A stretch of DNA of 64,000 nucleotides from Leishmania infantum JPCM5 (GCF_000002875.2 NC_009398.2:67001-131000); one strand, 5' to 3'. Positions 9,485 to 19,391 are shown, numbered from the stretch's first letter. Notes: generated from the letters alone by a model not told the origin. Program-made: numbers and translations.

Positions 9485-11653
9485 ATGGATCCCAGCGCCG
9501 CCTTCCGCAGCTTCCCGACGCAAGAGCGGGGCATCCTGCTCGCCAGCACGTACAAGCCTCTCTCCCTCCACGCCGCCGACGTGCAGGTGCGCCTCTCCGG
9601 CAGCGCCGCGCAGGTGATTCTATCGCTTGAGTATGTAAACGAGACGAACAAGTTGGTGCGGGCGATTGCCGCATACCCGGCACCGCCGTCGTATCAGCTG
9701 CAATGCGCAACGCTGCAGGGCCCCGCGCGCGAAATCAGCGCACGCTCGTATGTGCAGTCGCGCCCGCTGCGTTCCGTCGAAGCAGGAAGCGCGCTGCGCG
9801 CCGAGCCGCTCGTAGACACGGCTGTCTCCGCCGTAGCCACGCAGTCCGTGCCGTGGGACGTCAGCCCTGGCGAGTCTGTATTGATGAAGGCCGTCTACCA
9901 CGTCCCCATCTCGGCGACACATCGTACCGGCGAGATCGTGTTTACGCTGCCCACCTCGCTGATCCCGGCGGCGCAGCGGCCGCCGGATGTGCAGCGAGGG
10001 TACATGAAATTCCTTGATGCGCGCAGTCAACTGCGACACCTCGCGCAGCAAGGAGGCTCCCTGCGCGTCTGCGTGGACGCGCAGCTGCTCGTGCCACTCC
10101 GAGGCGTGGTGACGCTCGAGAAGGGGCCCGAGGTCGTGCCGGAGATGGGCGTCACCGGCACCAGCGTGAACGTCCATTATGTGGGGGACGCGCGCTTTCA
10201 GCTGACGTACCATGATGACCTCCCGAAGACAGCGTACATGCAGGTGCCGCTCTGCGTGCGTGCACCGGTTGCAGAGACGTCAGAGCCGCTGCGTCTGCAC
10301 ACCGTCGCCGCCTCGCCGCCGCCAACCTCTTCGCCGAGCGACCACTCCACTGCCGAAGTCGCCGCGGCGATGGTGGTTAGCGTTGCCCCGTTCCTCGCCA
10401 ATTGCCCCATCAATGCGGAGATCATGTTTGTGGTGGACGTGCACAGCGCTGCTCTTGGCGCCAGAGCAGCAGAGTCGGTGATGGCGGCGATCGCATCGCT
10501 GAACGGCACGGCGAGTCTCGTCAACGTGATCCTGTGCCGTGACGCCCACCGCGGCGGGGCCCTGTCGCTGTTGCCAGATGGGTCTGTGCAGTCCTCCGCG
10601 GTGCCGCACGAATCCATGCTAGCCTTCATGAAAGAAGAGGGTGTGCAGACGTCGTCCTCAAAGGGCGCAGCCACCCTCTCCCCTCACCTCCCCTCCCTCC
10701 TGCACGAGATCACCACAGGGCGCGGTATCACCACAAGCATCCCAGCTGGCTACGTCCGCAACGTCATCGTCTTGTCCGACGGCGGAAGCCAACCAGTCGA
10801 CGCGGACGCCGTCGCCATGGTGTGCCAAGTAACCAATGCAGGTAGAGCGTGCCGAGTGCACGCCGTCGCCCTCGCGGCCACAGCCGATCACGCGGTGCTT
10901 GAGGCGCTTGCCGAGGCCTGCGGTGGCTACTTTGCGTCGGCAGCGGCGTCCGGCAGCAGCGAAGCGGGTGAGCGCGCCGTAGACGAGGCCGTGCAAGCTG
11001 CCGTCTCTGCCGCTGCTGTCCCGTGTTTGGTCGACATTCGCACGAAGTGGGATGTGACGGGTGGCGACATCGTTGCGGCGTCGAGTGTGCAAACAGCAGC
11101 GGCAGCGCCGTCGCCTTTACGCATGGCCGCCGACGCAGACGGGGGCAATATCGCGTGCATCCCTCACGGAACGCAGCGGCTGCTCTATGGCCTCCTCGCC
11201 TCCGCAAACTCGCAGCTGGCGGTGCGCCTCTTTGGGCGGGTAGGGGAGATGAGGTTGGAGTACACCGCCTCCTCCGCGACCCAGCCGCCACCGCAGTCTG
11301 ACGCAGCCGATACCGCTGCTGCCGCCGGCGCCGCGGACGAGGAATCTGGTAGGGCACCGCCGATGCTGATGACCGCTGCAGCGGCGGCCCGCATCGCCTA
11401 CCTCACGCACATCCTCCACACCACCAGCGAGGATGAGGCACTTGAAGTCATTGCACTCTCCAAGCGCTACATGCTACCGTCACCCTACACGACCCTGACA
11501 GACGGGAACAGCGGACCTGGTGGTGAGCACAAGATAGGCGGAGTCGTGCACCTGCCTTCGATGCAGGCGGCGGCGCACGTCGAACTCGCCATCCGCGCTC
11601 GCCGGGTCGAGCTGCAGGCGGCCGCCGCTCTTAGAGCATTGCACCCGGTGTGA
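9485..11653 (+). CDS. VIT domain plus von Willebrand factor A domain protein
   Basis: The protein has 722 residues. Residues 1 to about 170 form a VIT (vault / inter-alpha-trypsin) domain: 'LHAADVQVRLSGSAAQVILSLEYVNET' is the strand pattern of that domain, followed by 'FTLPTSLIPAAQRPP'. A von Willebrand A domain begins near residue 310 ('NAEIMFVVDVHSAALG') and contains the second conserved strand 'YVRNVIVLSDGGSQPV'. A C-terminal region of about 200 residues follows, with a helical segment 'DEALEVIALSKRYMLPSPYTTLT' that resembles the end of VWA5-type proteins. Proteins with this VIT-vWA order are usually intracellular, and there is no signal peptide or membrane segment. The metal-binding DxSxS signature is not intact: the sequence reads D318-V-H-S-A, so cation-dependent ligand binding is doubtful. 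The biological role is unknown. The first ATG after the leader was used; upstream in-frame sequence has no ATG. Confidence 0.85.
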   Translation: MDPSAAFRSFPTQERGILLASTYKPLSLHAADVQVRLSGSAAQVILSLEYVNETNKLVRAIAAYPAPPSYQLQCATLQGPAREISARSYVQSRPLRSVEAGSALRAEPLVDTAVSAVATQSVPWDVSPGESVLMKAVYHVPISATHRTGEIVFTLPTSLIPAAQRPPDVQRGYMKFLDARSQLRHLAQQGGSLRVCVDAQLLVPLRGVVTLEKGPEVVPEMGVTGTSVNVHYVGDARFQLTYHDDLPKTAYMQVPLCVRAPVAETSEPLRLHTVAASPPPTSSPSDHSTAEVAAAMVVSVAPFLANCPINAEIMFVVDVHSAALGARAAESVMAAIASLNGTASLVNVILCRDAHRGGALSLLPDGSVQSSAVPHESMLAFMKEEGVQTSSSKGAATLSPHLPSLLHEITTGRGITTSIPAGYVRNVIVLSDGGSQPVDADAVAMVCQVTNAGRACRVHAVALAATADHAVLEALAEACGGYFASAAASGSSEAGERAVDEAVQAAVSAAAVPCLVDIRTKWDVTGGDIVAASSVQTAAAAPSPLRMAADADGGNIACIPHGTQRLLYGLLASANSQLAVRLFGRVGEMRLEYTASSATQPPPQSDAADTAAAAGAADEESGRAPPMLMTAAAAARIAYLTHILHTTSEDEALEVIALSKRYMLPSPYTTLTDGNSGPGGEHKIGGVVHLPSMQAAAHVELAIRARRVELQAAAALRALHPV

Positions 11654-12792
11654 GGGGCGTCGTCATCCAGAAGTGTTACAGGAAGCGCTTCGAGGGAGGG
11701 TGTCTGTCCCTCACAGCGCACCCTCGCTCTCTCGAAGAGGCAGCACATCGAAGGGTGGCTAGAGGAGGAGCCGTTGCGTGCGGTGCTGAGGGAGCGGGCG
11801 GGAATGAAGGCGAAGGAGAGGCCGCCGACACCCCTGAAGCCCACCCACCCAACAACAGCCCCCCTCTCTCAGAGCACATGTACAGTGGCCATTCGCTGCA
11901 GTGGTTTTTCTTTTATCCCTTGAATGTAAGACACGTAATACAGCGCATCGGCTTGTGTGTGCGCGTGTGTGCGGCCATCGACTCTGCCGCCTTCTCCTCT
12001 TCCGGTCTTGCCCTGCCCTGCACTGCTCCTCCTTCGCTTCTGTGTTCGCATGTCTCTCCGCTGATGATCATGTACCGTAGCAGCAGCAGCCTCCACACCC
12101 ACCCCTCCCTCTCTCTCTCTCGTGTGTGTGGCGAGGAGGGAAGGAGGAAGGAGAGCCGCTGCCGCTGCAGCGCTCAGGGACTCATGTCGCTGTTGCGCCT
12201 GAGAGAGAAGGCGGCGGCAGCGAGGCGGGGCCGGGAGGGACTGCCCAGACCCAACACAACGAGCGCACGTGCGCGTTGCATGTACCTGAGAATTTCAGTT
12301 TGTGTGTTGACCTCATCACCTTTCGCTGTCGATGATGCGCGGCGGAGTTGTAAATTGAATCAAGGGAGAGAGACATAAAACAAAGACGGTAGCCCGCGCT
12401 CTCGGAGAGTGATGGGAGACAGACAGTGAGAGAGAGACATGTGTGCGTGCCCGCTGTCACACAGCGCACGTCACTCAAGGCGAGCACGGAAACCAAGTTG
12501 CATCCGCTTCGATTCTTGTTGTGCTGATGTGTTCACGTTCGCTCAGCCCCCCCCTCCCCCTCCACCTCTTCCGCCTCCCTCCTTTCAGTTGGCGACGCGT
12601 TCCTGGTGGGCGTCGCCTTCTACGCGCAGATTGAAGCCCCTCTCTCGCTCCCTTCCTTCCCTTCTCCCTCCCACTTGCAAAGGGCCCACAACACCTTCAC
12701 CTTCATCACCGCCACCAAGCCTCGCGCCCGCCCCCTCCCCTTGTGGCATCCCGCTGTTGCTACGTCTCGCACGTAGGCTTGCAAACCATCTG
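11654..12792. other. Spacer VIT/vWA - CAX-like gene
   Basis: Holds the 3' UTR plus a leader region. It has pyrimidine-rich stretches near 11990-12060 and 12546-12590, a GA-rich stretch near 12365-12440 and C-rich tracts to about 12750. No coding sequence is supported. The frame upstream of 12793 is open to 12439 but has leader composition. Confidence 0.55.
12547..12588 (+). promoter_or_regulatory. Candidate trans-splice acceptor for the CAX-like gene
   Basis: A nearly pure C/T tract of 40 nt ends in TTTCAG (AG 12587-12588). The first ATG after it is 12793. Confidence 0.6.
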
Positions 12793-14277
12793 ATGCTCAG
12801 CTCTAGTGGTGCGTTCATGCAGGACTACGGCACCAGCAGCAGAGTCGGTAGCACGGTCACCTGGTCCATCTCCGGTGGCTCTCTCTTCCGCGGCAGCAGC
12901 GCGGACTCGCCAGTGATAACGAGCAGCACTGGCATGAATGACATCCCGGATGATGTGCATCGGACGGTGATACAGCAGCTGGCGCAGTCGTTCCGCTACG
13001 CGCCCTATGTCAAGGGTCTCTTTCTGCTGTGGGTTCCGCTGGTGCTGATACTGGCTCTCGCCCCGTCCACAGTCGATGCCTCCAGCTCCGCATTGCCGCT
13101 GATACCTGTGTCGAGGACGGCCGGGAACGCACTGTTCTGGTGTGCACTGCTGCTTATTGTACCCACCAATACGCTTCTTATCGAGTATGTCAAGGACCTG
13201 GTGGTGCGCCACGACAGCCCTTCGCTCGGCATCGCCGCCAACCTTGTCGCCGAGCACGCGGCGGAGCTCACCTTCTCCTTCTTTGCCATGGCCCACTCGA
13301 AGCGATCTCTGTGCTGGGTGAAGCCGATGCTGCTCGGGTGCACCCTGCTGAACCTGCTCGGTGTCCTCGGCTCCTCCATTCTAGCCGCGCCGCTGGCGGA
13401 CGGCACTTCCGTCGATCTCGGCATCTCCTCCTGGACCGCCTTCAGCGCCAGCGGCGTGGTTTTCTCAACGGTCGTCTTCCTTCTCCCCACGGTGTACGGC
13501 GTGACGGTGGTCGGGCCCAACGCCGTCGATCAGCTGCGTCGCCAGCACGCAGCCGCCAAGGAGGTGGAGGAGCAGCGGATGTACAACATGCTATTCATCT
13601 CTCGGAGTCTGGCGCTCTGCGTCTTGGCCGTCTACGCCCTCTACCTCTGGAAAGTGATGCGGGCGAACAGCAACTACGACCTCTCCTCCGACAGCCCTGA
13701 GGCGCCGTCGAGCCTCATCTACGCGCTTCAGTACCACGAACGGCTGCGCGGCACGCGGGACGTCGACCTCGGCAGTCGCTACTCGCAACGTTTTGCGGTG
13801 ATGGGGACGCTGGTTTGTGTAACAACGTTGACGACGCTGTGCTTGGTGCTGGTCGCGACGCTGCCGGCAGCCAAGACAATAACGTCGGTACCGCTCCCCT
13901 TCACATTGGTGATTCTCCTACCATGTGTCTTTGAAGCCGGCGGCGCGGCGGCGTCGGTTCTCTTGTCGCAAGCCGGCAGACCCGACATCGCCGCCATCAT
14001 CGCCTTCACGTCCATCGTGCATCTGTACATGTTTATTCTGCCAGTGCTGGTGCTGGTAGGGTGGTGGGCACTGCAGGCCCCCCTGGAGCTGTCCTTTCAC
14101 CCTTTCCTGGCCTGCTGCTGCTTCGTCTCAACGCTGGTGGTGGCGCAGGTGGTGGCGTCCAACCGCGTGCGGTGGCTAGAGGGCGGGACGCTGCTGGCGC
14201 TCTACGCGCTCATTGTGTGTATCTGTCTGCTCGGACGCTGGCATCTGTGCATGCGTGCAGACGACTCCTACTACTAG
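12793..14277 (+). CDS. Divergent CAX-type cation/proton exchanger-like membrane protein
   Basis: The protein has 494 residues, with a polar N-terminus of about 75 residues followed by roughly ten to eleven hydrophobic segments. It shows the two-repeat architecture of the Ca2+/cation antiporter superfamily, CAX branch, whose members swap Ca2+ or Mn2+ for protons across vacuole or acidocalcisome membranes. Repeat 1: 'AEHAAELTFSFFAMAHSKRS' then 'PMLLGCTLLNLLGVLGSSIL', parallel to the CAX c-1 block (GNAVE... then GS.LSNLLLVLG). Repeat 2: 'ILLPCVFEAGGAAASVLL', 'ILPVLVLVGWWALQAPLELSF' and 'WLEGGTLLALYALIV', closely parallel to VVPFMVLVGW...L.F and WLEG.LLA.Y. The key motifs are altered. E158 of repeat 1 is kept but its Gly-Asn partners are E154-H155. 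In repeat 2, G-N-A-A-E has become F380-E381-A-G-G384. The fold assignment is fairly firm; transport activity is uncertain. Confidence 0.75.
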   Translation: MLSSSGAFMQDYGTSSRVGSTVTWSISGGSLFRGSSADSPVITSSTGMNDIPDDVHRTVIQQLAQSFRYAPYVKGLFLLWVPLVLILALAPSTVDASSSALPLIPVSRTAGNALFWCALLLIVPTNTLLIEYVKDLVVRHDSPSLGIAANLVAEHAAELTFSFFAMAHSKRSLCWVKPMLLGCTLLNLLGVLGSSILAAPLADGTSVDLGISSWTAFSASGVVFSTVVFLLPTVYGVTVVGPNAVDQLRRQHAAAKEVEEQRMYNMLFISRSLALCVLAVYALYLWKVMRANSNYDLSSDSPEAPSSLIYALQYHERLRGTRDVDLGSRYSQRFAVMGTLVCVTTLTTLCLVLVATLPAAKTITSVPLPFTLVILLPCVFEAGGAAASVLLSQAGRPDIAAIIAFTSIVHLYMFILPVLVLVGWWALQAPLELSFHPFLACCCFVSTLVVAQVVASNRVRWLEGGTLLALYALIVCICLLGRWHLCMRADDSYY

Positions 14278-14375
14278 CGTCCGCGTGCGCAGCACTGTGT
14301 GTCGTGAAGTCTTCCGTGAAGCCCTGTCAGGTGCAGTGCAGCATGTGGAACGAAGAGACGCCGCGCACGTGCGCA

Positions 14376-14378
<3 letters not shown>

Positions 14379-14414
<36 letters not shown>
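14379..14414 (+). repeat. (GT)18 microsatellite in 3' UTR
   Basis: An uninterrupted 36-bp GT dinucleotide run lies about 100 nt after the stop codon of the CAX-like gene. Confidence 0.95.
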
Positions 14415-14415
<1 letters not shown>

Positions 14416-15040
14416 TTTCTGTGCCTTGGCTGACGAGCACGCAAGTGAGAGTTGCCTTAGTGCGCGGATGTGTTTGAGCGTCCACATCGAAGACGGAAGA
14501 GGTGAGCAGCACGAGCAGGTAGCACAACGCGCCGCCATTCGCATGCTAGGAGCAGCGATGTGAGGTTGAGCATACCCCGTGACGAAGATAGAGGAGGAAG
14601 GGAGGGATTGGGTTGGGTCAGCAGCATTCGACAGATATGCCGCGTCATGCCCAATGCGTGCATACGCGGCTATATTCGGGTCAGCACGTGTCGGGTGTGG
14701 CATACCACAGCTGCTGCTCTGTGCACTAGCACCAGCACACGCACGCACACTACAGCGCCTTCCACACACCCCTCCCTCTCCCTCTCTCTTGTCCATGGTT
14801 TTCGCCTTTGATCAGGGCGCCCTACAGCTACCCTCTCAGCTTCTCGCCATCCGTCACCTCCGAGCCCCTAACGCGCCTCTCTCTCTCTCGCTTGGGTGGG
14901 AAGAGTGAGCGAGTGAGCAACGCAACGCGAGACGCACTCGTTGCGTCGCCTCCCCACCATCTCATCACCCACTACCATCCCATCCTGAATCTCTAGCAGC
15001 GCGAAGGTAACCCACACACGTGCTCACAAAGACGTGCACG

Positions 15041-15088
15041 CGCTCCTTCTTCGCCCTCCCCTCCTGCATTGTTTGTGCTGCCTCTCAG
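15041..15088 (+). promoter_or_regulatory. Candidate trans-splice acceptor for the zinc-knuckle gene
   Basis: A C/T-rich tract leads to CTCTCAG with AG at 15087-15088. The first ATG downstream is 15312. A further CT-rich block at 15280-15302 has no AG before the ATG. Confidence 0.5.
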
Positions 15089-15311
15089 TGACGCAACGGG
15101 AGGGCGCGCTGTCGACGCGGCTGCATCTCGCGTCAAGAAAAGCCGGACCTGCTTCTCCGTCACCTCAACTAAGGGCTTGGTGGGTCCCACAACGTGCCTT
15201 TCACACCCCTCCCCGCCCACACCGGTCGCTGCCACAGACGCCGCGCGCTACAGGGCCTGCAGCACCTCCTCGACCCTCGTGGCTCTCTCTCTCCCGTTCC
15301 TCCGACCTGGC

Positions 15312-18203
15312 ATGTTTTCTAGCGGCTTGGACGAGCAGTTTCTGCACCGCTGCTGCGTGCAGCTGTCGGCGCCGCTAGTCGACCCCGCGGTGCTGAGCAC
15401 GGAGCAGGGCAACGCGACCCGGTTTGCAAAACAGCACGCCGCGGCCCACCCTCGCGAGGTTGCCCGCGCGCTCATCTGGCGCGTCGTCGACAGTGCCGAT
15501 GACACGCTCGACCAGTCCGTGAACGAAGACCGCGCCGGGGCGTGGAGCGTGCTGACCGCTGTGATTGCGGAGTGCGGCGACGCGAGCAGCGAGGTATTCC
15601 GCACGTCGCTTGGCGACCATCTGGCCTCTCTCCTGCCCTACCTCGTTGGATATCGCTGGCATACGTCGGTGCGCAGCATTCAGGAAGACGGGCTCCACAG
15701 CAGCGCCGAGGTTGTACTCAACTACGACAAGGTTGTCCCAGCGTCGCTGATCAACGGCTTTAGCTCTCGCAACGTCGACTCGTACGCGGTGGCGACGATG
15801 AACCGCCGCTACCGCAATTACCTCACCCTGTGGAAGTCCGTGTGGCGCCCAGACGTGTATCAGACACTAAAGGACATGGTCAAGCGCGTCGAGGCGACCG
15901 GCAACTTCCTGCCTCCCATGGCGGAGGATGTGTTGGTCGTGCCGGACGGGTATCGGGAGAGTCTGTGGCGGCTGCGCCGCACAGCGCCGCGGCCGAGCAT
16001 TACGCTGGAGCTGCTGCGCAACTATGGGTGGCCAATGACGATGATTCCGCGCGAGAACAACAACACGGTGCGGGCGCCGAGCTACGTGCTGCCGAAGACA
16101 GAGGCAGAGCTGCGCCAACTGGACCCGGCAATGCACCGGACGGTGTTTCAGTGGCTCAAGACCATGCATCAGAAGCGCGGCGGGTGTGCTGGATGCGATT
16201 CTTGGGACCACACGGATACCCGTTGCCCGTGCGAAGGGCCTTTCTGGCGCTCCCCGAGCGACGAGAACGCCATGAAGACCCATCGCGCGCTGGTCGCCAC
16301 TGTCACCGGCGGCGCGGCGCTGCCGGTCTTGACCTACGTGCAGTCCGCCCGCATCCTCTACGCGTCAAATCTTCGGCTGCCGCTGCGCGTGCCGGAGGCC
16401 CTCGACACAATCGCAATGCTCATCCGCGACGAGAAGCCCTACGAGGAGCTGCTCGCCGCCTTCGACACGGTGCGTGGTGCCGTGACAGGCCCGCGCGAGC
16501 GGCACGCCTTGTGGCGGCACGCCTCCTACCACCTGTTACCCTCCAAGACGGTGTTTGCGAAACCGCACGATGAAGCGCTCAGCCCGTGCATGAACAAGAT
16601 CCGCAACCTCTTCCGGAGCTCACGCCGTTTCCAGGAGTGGGAGCAGCTGATGGACGCGGTAGACGTGCTTGACATGTGCTTCCGCCGCCGCGATGTGTCC
16701 AGTCGCGTTCGCCGTAACCTCGAAGAGGTGCAGGCAACGGCCTCGTTTTTCTTCTGTCTGGTGGACGGCTCCCTCGCGGCGAGCTTCAACCCTGCCACGT
16801 ACGCGCGAGTGCCAGAGGAGGTCGAGGCGCTGGCCCCCCTAAAAGACAACCTATGCCGTGTCTGCCTCGAGCCGTTCCACACGGCGGTAACCTGCCCCAT
16901 TGTTCGCGAAGACGAAGAGGCCGAGCACCGCCGCCACAGCACCGGCACCAGCGCGACGAAGCCCGTTATCGAGGAGTGGGACCTGCAGGTGGCGCGCCGC
17001 GTTCTAGAGGACAACGATTGCCTGTTCATGAAGTACCCGGCGGAGGCGTACCGGCTCGCGGCCGCAATGGAGCGCATCGACGTGGACGACCGGCCTGCAA
17101 AGGACTTCCGCAAGGCTGAGCTGCAACTGGCGGTGAAGCTCATCCATGAGCGGCGCGTCGCCGTGTGCCCCCAATGCAACGTAACCGGGCACAGCTTGCG
17201 CAACTGCGAGCGCCGCGCGTACCGCGCGCTGAGTCGAGAGTCGCTGCGGCCGATCGACGTGCGGCTTGACCCCCACAAGCTCCGTCAGTGTGTACGGCGC
17301 TACGCGTCAGAGGACGCCTTGCACGGCGAGCTGCTGGATGCTATGGACCTGTACGGGCGCGGTGCACAACTGCTTCCAACCGCCTTCATGAAAGCCATCC
17401 GCGAGATGGACGACGCCCGTATCCCGCTTGCTGCGGCCCGCTACGCGACGGACACGGTGCAGAGCTTTCTGCTCTTCAGCAACTCCACCGACCTCCTGCA
17501 GCACCTTCGCCAGTTTCGAGCCACCCGCTTCCCTGAGGTGTGCATCTTCTGCGACTCGTACCACCACCGCAGCGAGGACTGCACCCGCTGCCGCGAGGAC
17601 GAGCGCGGGTACCTGCAGGAGCTACGTCGCACCGGCCTGACTCTCTGGACGTATCTGCTGCACCGCGACGCCTATGACCAGCTGCTGCCGACGGATTACG
17701 CACGCGGCAAGGAGAGCGTGTTGGCGCTTGTTGAACAATTTGAGACCGACTACCGCCCTGGCGGCGTTGGTCGCTCACGCTTCTTCAAGGATAACGATCT
17801 GCCCGACATGACACCAGGAGCCATGATAGCGAACACGTACGCGTCCATCACCGAAGCTCCGATACCGACGCAGACCCGCGCGGCAGCGGCGGAGACGTCG
17901 ACCGCGGCAACAGAGACCGCCACGGCCGAGACGGTCGGGGCCGCGGGCGGCGAGGCAGCGCTGAATGGGGGCGAGGAAGACACTCTCGGCCGCGTCAGCG
18001 ACAGTAGTGACGATAAGCACCAAAGTGCACTGGCGAACTGCGCGCTGTCGGAGGAGGGGCATCCACAAAAAAAGCGGCCCCGCAGCGATGGTGACGGCGA
18101 GCAGGCGGACGCGGACGCACGAGCGGGCGAGGAAGCCCGTGTGCGGCAGGATACGGCGGAGGAGCCGCCCACGGCACGTGTGCACGTGGAAAAAGAAGCG
18201 TAG
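15312..18203 (+). CDS. Large protein with four CCHC zinc knuckles, nuclear signal at the C-terminus
   Basis: The protein has 963 residues and I do not recognise the family. Four exact C-x2-C-x4-H-x4-C knuckles are spread along it: C292/C295/H300/C305, C515/C518/H523/C528, C619/C622/H627/C632 and C744/C747/H752/C757. Such knuckles bind single-stranded RNA or DNA, or act in protein contacts. Each is followed by about 90-120 residues of charged, mainly helical sequence; the 223-residue gap between the first two is about twice that, so one module may have lost its knuckle. The N-terminal 280 residues are also helical and basic. After residue 840 the protein is low-complexity and acidic, with a basic cluster KKRPR that could be a nuclear localisation signal. 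An RNA-processing or RNA-binding role is a reasonable inference but unproven. The start is the first ATG after the acceptor at 15088; in-frame sequence upstream lacks an ATG. Confidence 0.8.
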   Translation: MFSSGLDEQFLHRCCVQLSAPLVDPAVLSTEQGNATRFAKQHAAAHPREVARALIWRVVDSADDTLDQSVNEDRAGAWSVLTAVIAECGDASSEVFRTSLGDHLASLLPYLVGYRWHTSVRSIQEDGLHSSAEVVLNYDKVVPASLINGFSSRNVDSYAVATMNRRYRNYLTLWKSVWRPDVYQTLKDMVKRVEATGNFLPPMAEDVLVVPDGYRESLWRLRRTAPRPSITLELLRNYGWPMTMIPRENNNTVRAPSYVLPKTEAELRQLDPAMHRTVFQWLKTMHQKRGGCAGCDSWDHTDTRCPCEGPFWRSPSDENAMKTHRALVATVTGGAALPVLTYVQSARILYASNLRLPLRVPEALDTIAMLIRDEKPYEELLAAFDTVRGAVTGPRERHALWRHASYHLLPSKTVFAKPHDEALSPCMNKIRNLFRSSRRFQEWEQLMDAVDVLDMCFRRRDVSSRVRRNLEEVQATASFFFCLVDGSLAASFNPATYARVPEEVEALAPLKDNLCRVCLEPFHTAVTCPIVREDEEAEHRRHSTGTSATKPVIEEWDLQVARRVLEDNDCLFMKYPAEAYRLAAAMERIDVDDRPAKDFRKAELQLAVKLIHERRVAVCPQCNVTGHSLRNCERRAYRALSRESLRPIDVRLDPHKLRQCVRRYASEDALHGELLDAMDLYGRGAQLLPTAFMKAIREMDDARIPLAAARYATDTVQSFLLFSNSTDLLQHLRQFRATRFPEVCIFCDSYHHRSEDCTRCREDERGYLQELRRTGLTLWTYLLHRDAYDQLLPTDYARGKESVLALVEQFETDYRPGGVGRSRFFKDNDLPDMTPGAMIANTYASITEAPIPTQTRAAAAETSTAATETATAETVGAAGGEAALNGGEEDTLGRVSDSSDDKHQSALANCALSEEGHPQKKRPRSDGDGEQADADARAGEEARVRQDTAEEPPTARVHVEKEA

Positions 18204-18505
18204 TAAGGTGGCACCACAAAAATGCTGTTTAAGGTGGCGCGCGGAATATTGAGGCGACGATAATGAGGGCGATGTTGCTGTTGTTGCGACTCTGTAGGGG
18301 TGCCCCTGTGTGTTGGTGTGTGTGCTTGTGTCTGTCGAAGCAAGAGAAGGACGAGGGTATGTCTGTATGCAAGATGTGGTGGCTGTTGGCTTGTTTGCGG
18401 GCGCGTATTATGGTGTGCATGCGCAGGCGTGTGCGCGCGCTGCTCGGTTCTCTGCGTCTTTTGTCTTCCTCTTTGTTTGGGAAACGAACCAGCGAAAATA
18501 AGGCA

Positions 18506-18577
18506 GCGCGTGTGTGCGCGTGTGTGCGCGTGTGCGCGTGTGTGCGCGTGTGCGCGTGTGTGCGCGTGTGCGCGCGT
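18506..18577 (+). repeat. GTGTGTGCGC tandem repeat
   Basis: About 70 bp of alternating purine-pyrimidine sequence built from GTGTGTGCGC and GTGTGCGC units in the 3' UTR of the zinc-knuckle gene. This composition is prone to form Z-DNA. Confidence 0.85.
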
Positions 18578-19257
18578 ACCTCTCTTTGAAAACTGTAAGC
18601 ACAAAATCAAACGGAGAGCGTGGAGCATCCGCTGCGATGTGGCGCAGTCGTTGAGCCGCACGCGTTGATCAGGGCAAGGCCAACAGCACGGCCGTCGAGA
18701 GAGAGAGAGAGAGACTCAGCGTGGCACCCCCAAGAGGCGCAGTGAGCTGCCGGCTCCTTCCTGCGCATGTGTGCGTGTGGGAGAAAAGGGGGGGCACCGT
18801 CACTGCGCGTGCATCGGCGCGGTGGGTGAAGCCACCGCGACCGAAAGGAGCGATGGATGACTGGAGGCGCACTAAACGGAGTTCGCGTTGTGTCACTTGT
18901 TCATCGCACGCGCCTTGCTGTCTGGACGGCATTGATGTAACAGAGAGGGAAAGAGGAGGTGCGCTGCGGTCCACGCCCCTTCATTCTCCCATCAGTGTGG
19001 CACTCTCTCTTCCTTCTCTCTCCTTTCCCACCACATCACCGACTGCGCGGTGCACGCCTACAATGTGCATGTATATCGCAGCCACCGCAAGAGGTCATCA
19101 CTGCTCTGTGTGTGTGTGTGTGTGTGTGCCTCCTCCCGTGAGCTGCACACACACACACACACGCAAACATACAGCAAAAAGTGTGAGCTTGAAGTGCTTA
19201 GATACACGTATGCAAGTGACTGGATAGAGTCAGACCCCTCCCTCCTCCTCTTTCCTC

Positions 19258-19332
19258 TTCCTCCTCCTCCTCCTCCTCCTCCTCCTCCTCCTCCTCCTCC
19301 TCCTCCTCCTCCTTCCCCCCCCCCGCTTTAAG
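19258..19332 (+). repeat. (CTC)n microsatellite and polypyrimidine tract before the COQ11-like gene
   Basis: An almost uninterrupted CTC trinucleotide run spans 19258-19313 and continues into TTCCCCCCCCCC. The first AG after it is at 19331-19332, with another at 19365-19366. It is by far the strongest pyrimidine tract nearby, so it probably directs trans-splicing of the downstream gene as well as being a microsatellite. Confidence 0.85.
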
Positions 19333-19391
19333 CGAAGTCTTCGTGGTTGTGTCGCGTTGTTCGCAGGTACACACATACACACGTACACGCA

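Larger units (their letters stand above)
14278..15311. other. Spacer CAX-like - zinc-knuckle gene
   Basis: Contains a (GT)18 run soon after the stop codon, a mixed-sequence 3' UTR, CT-rich blocks near 14760-14890 and a strong acceptor tract at 15041-15088. No coding sequence is supported. Confidence 0.55.
18204..19391. other. Spacer zinc-knuckle gene - COQ11-like gene
   Basis: Holds a GTGTGTGCGC repeat block, GA-rich and CA/GT stretches, and the long (CTC)n tract that precedes the COQ11-like gene. No coding sequence is supported. Confidence 0.55.

Noticed and set aside
12439..12792. Upstream extension of the CAX-like protein
   Set aside because: The extension consists of pyrimidine-tract translation (Pro runs), and the splice acceptor at 12588 lies inside it.
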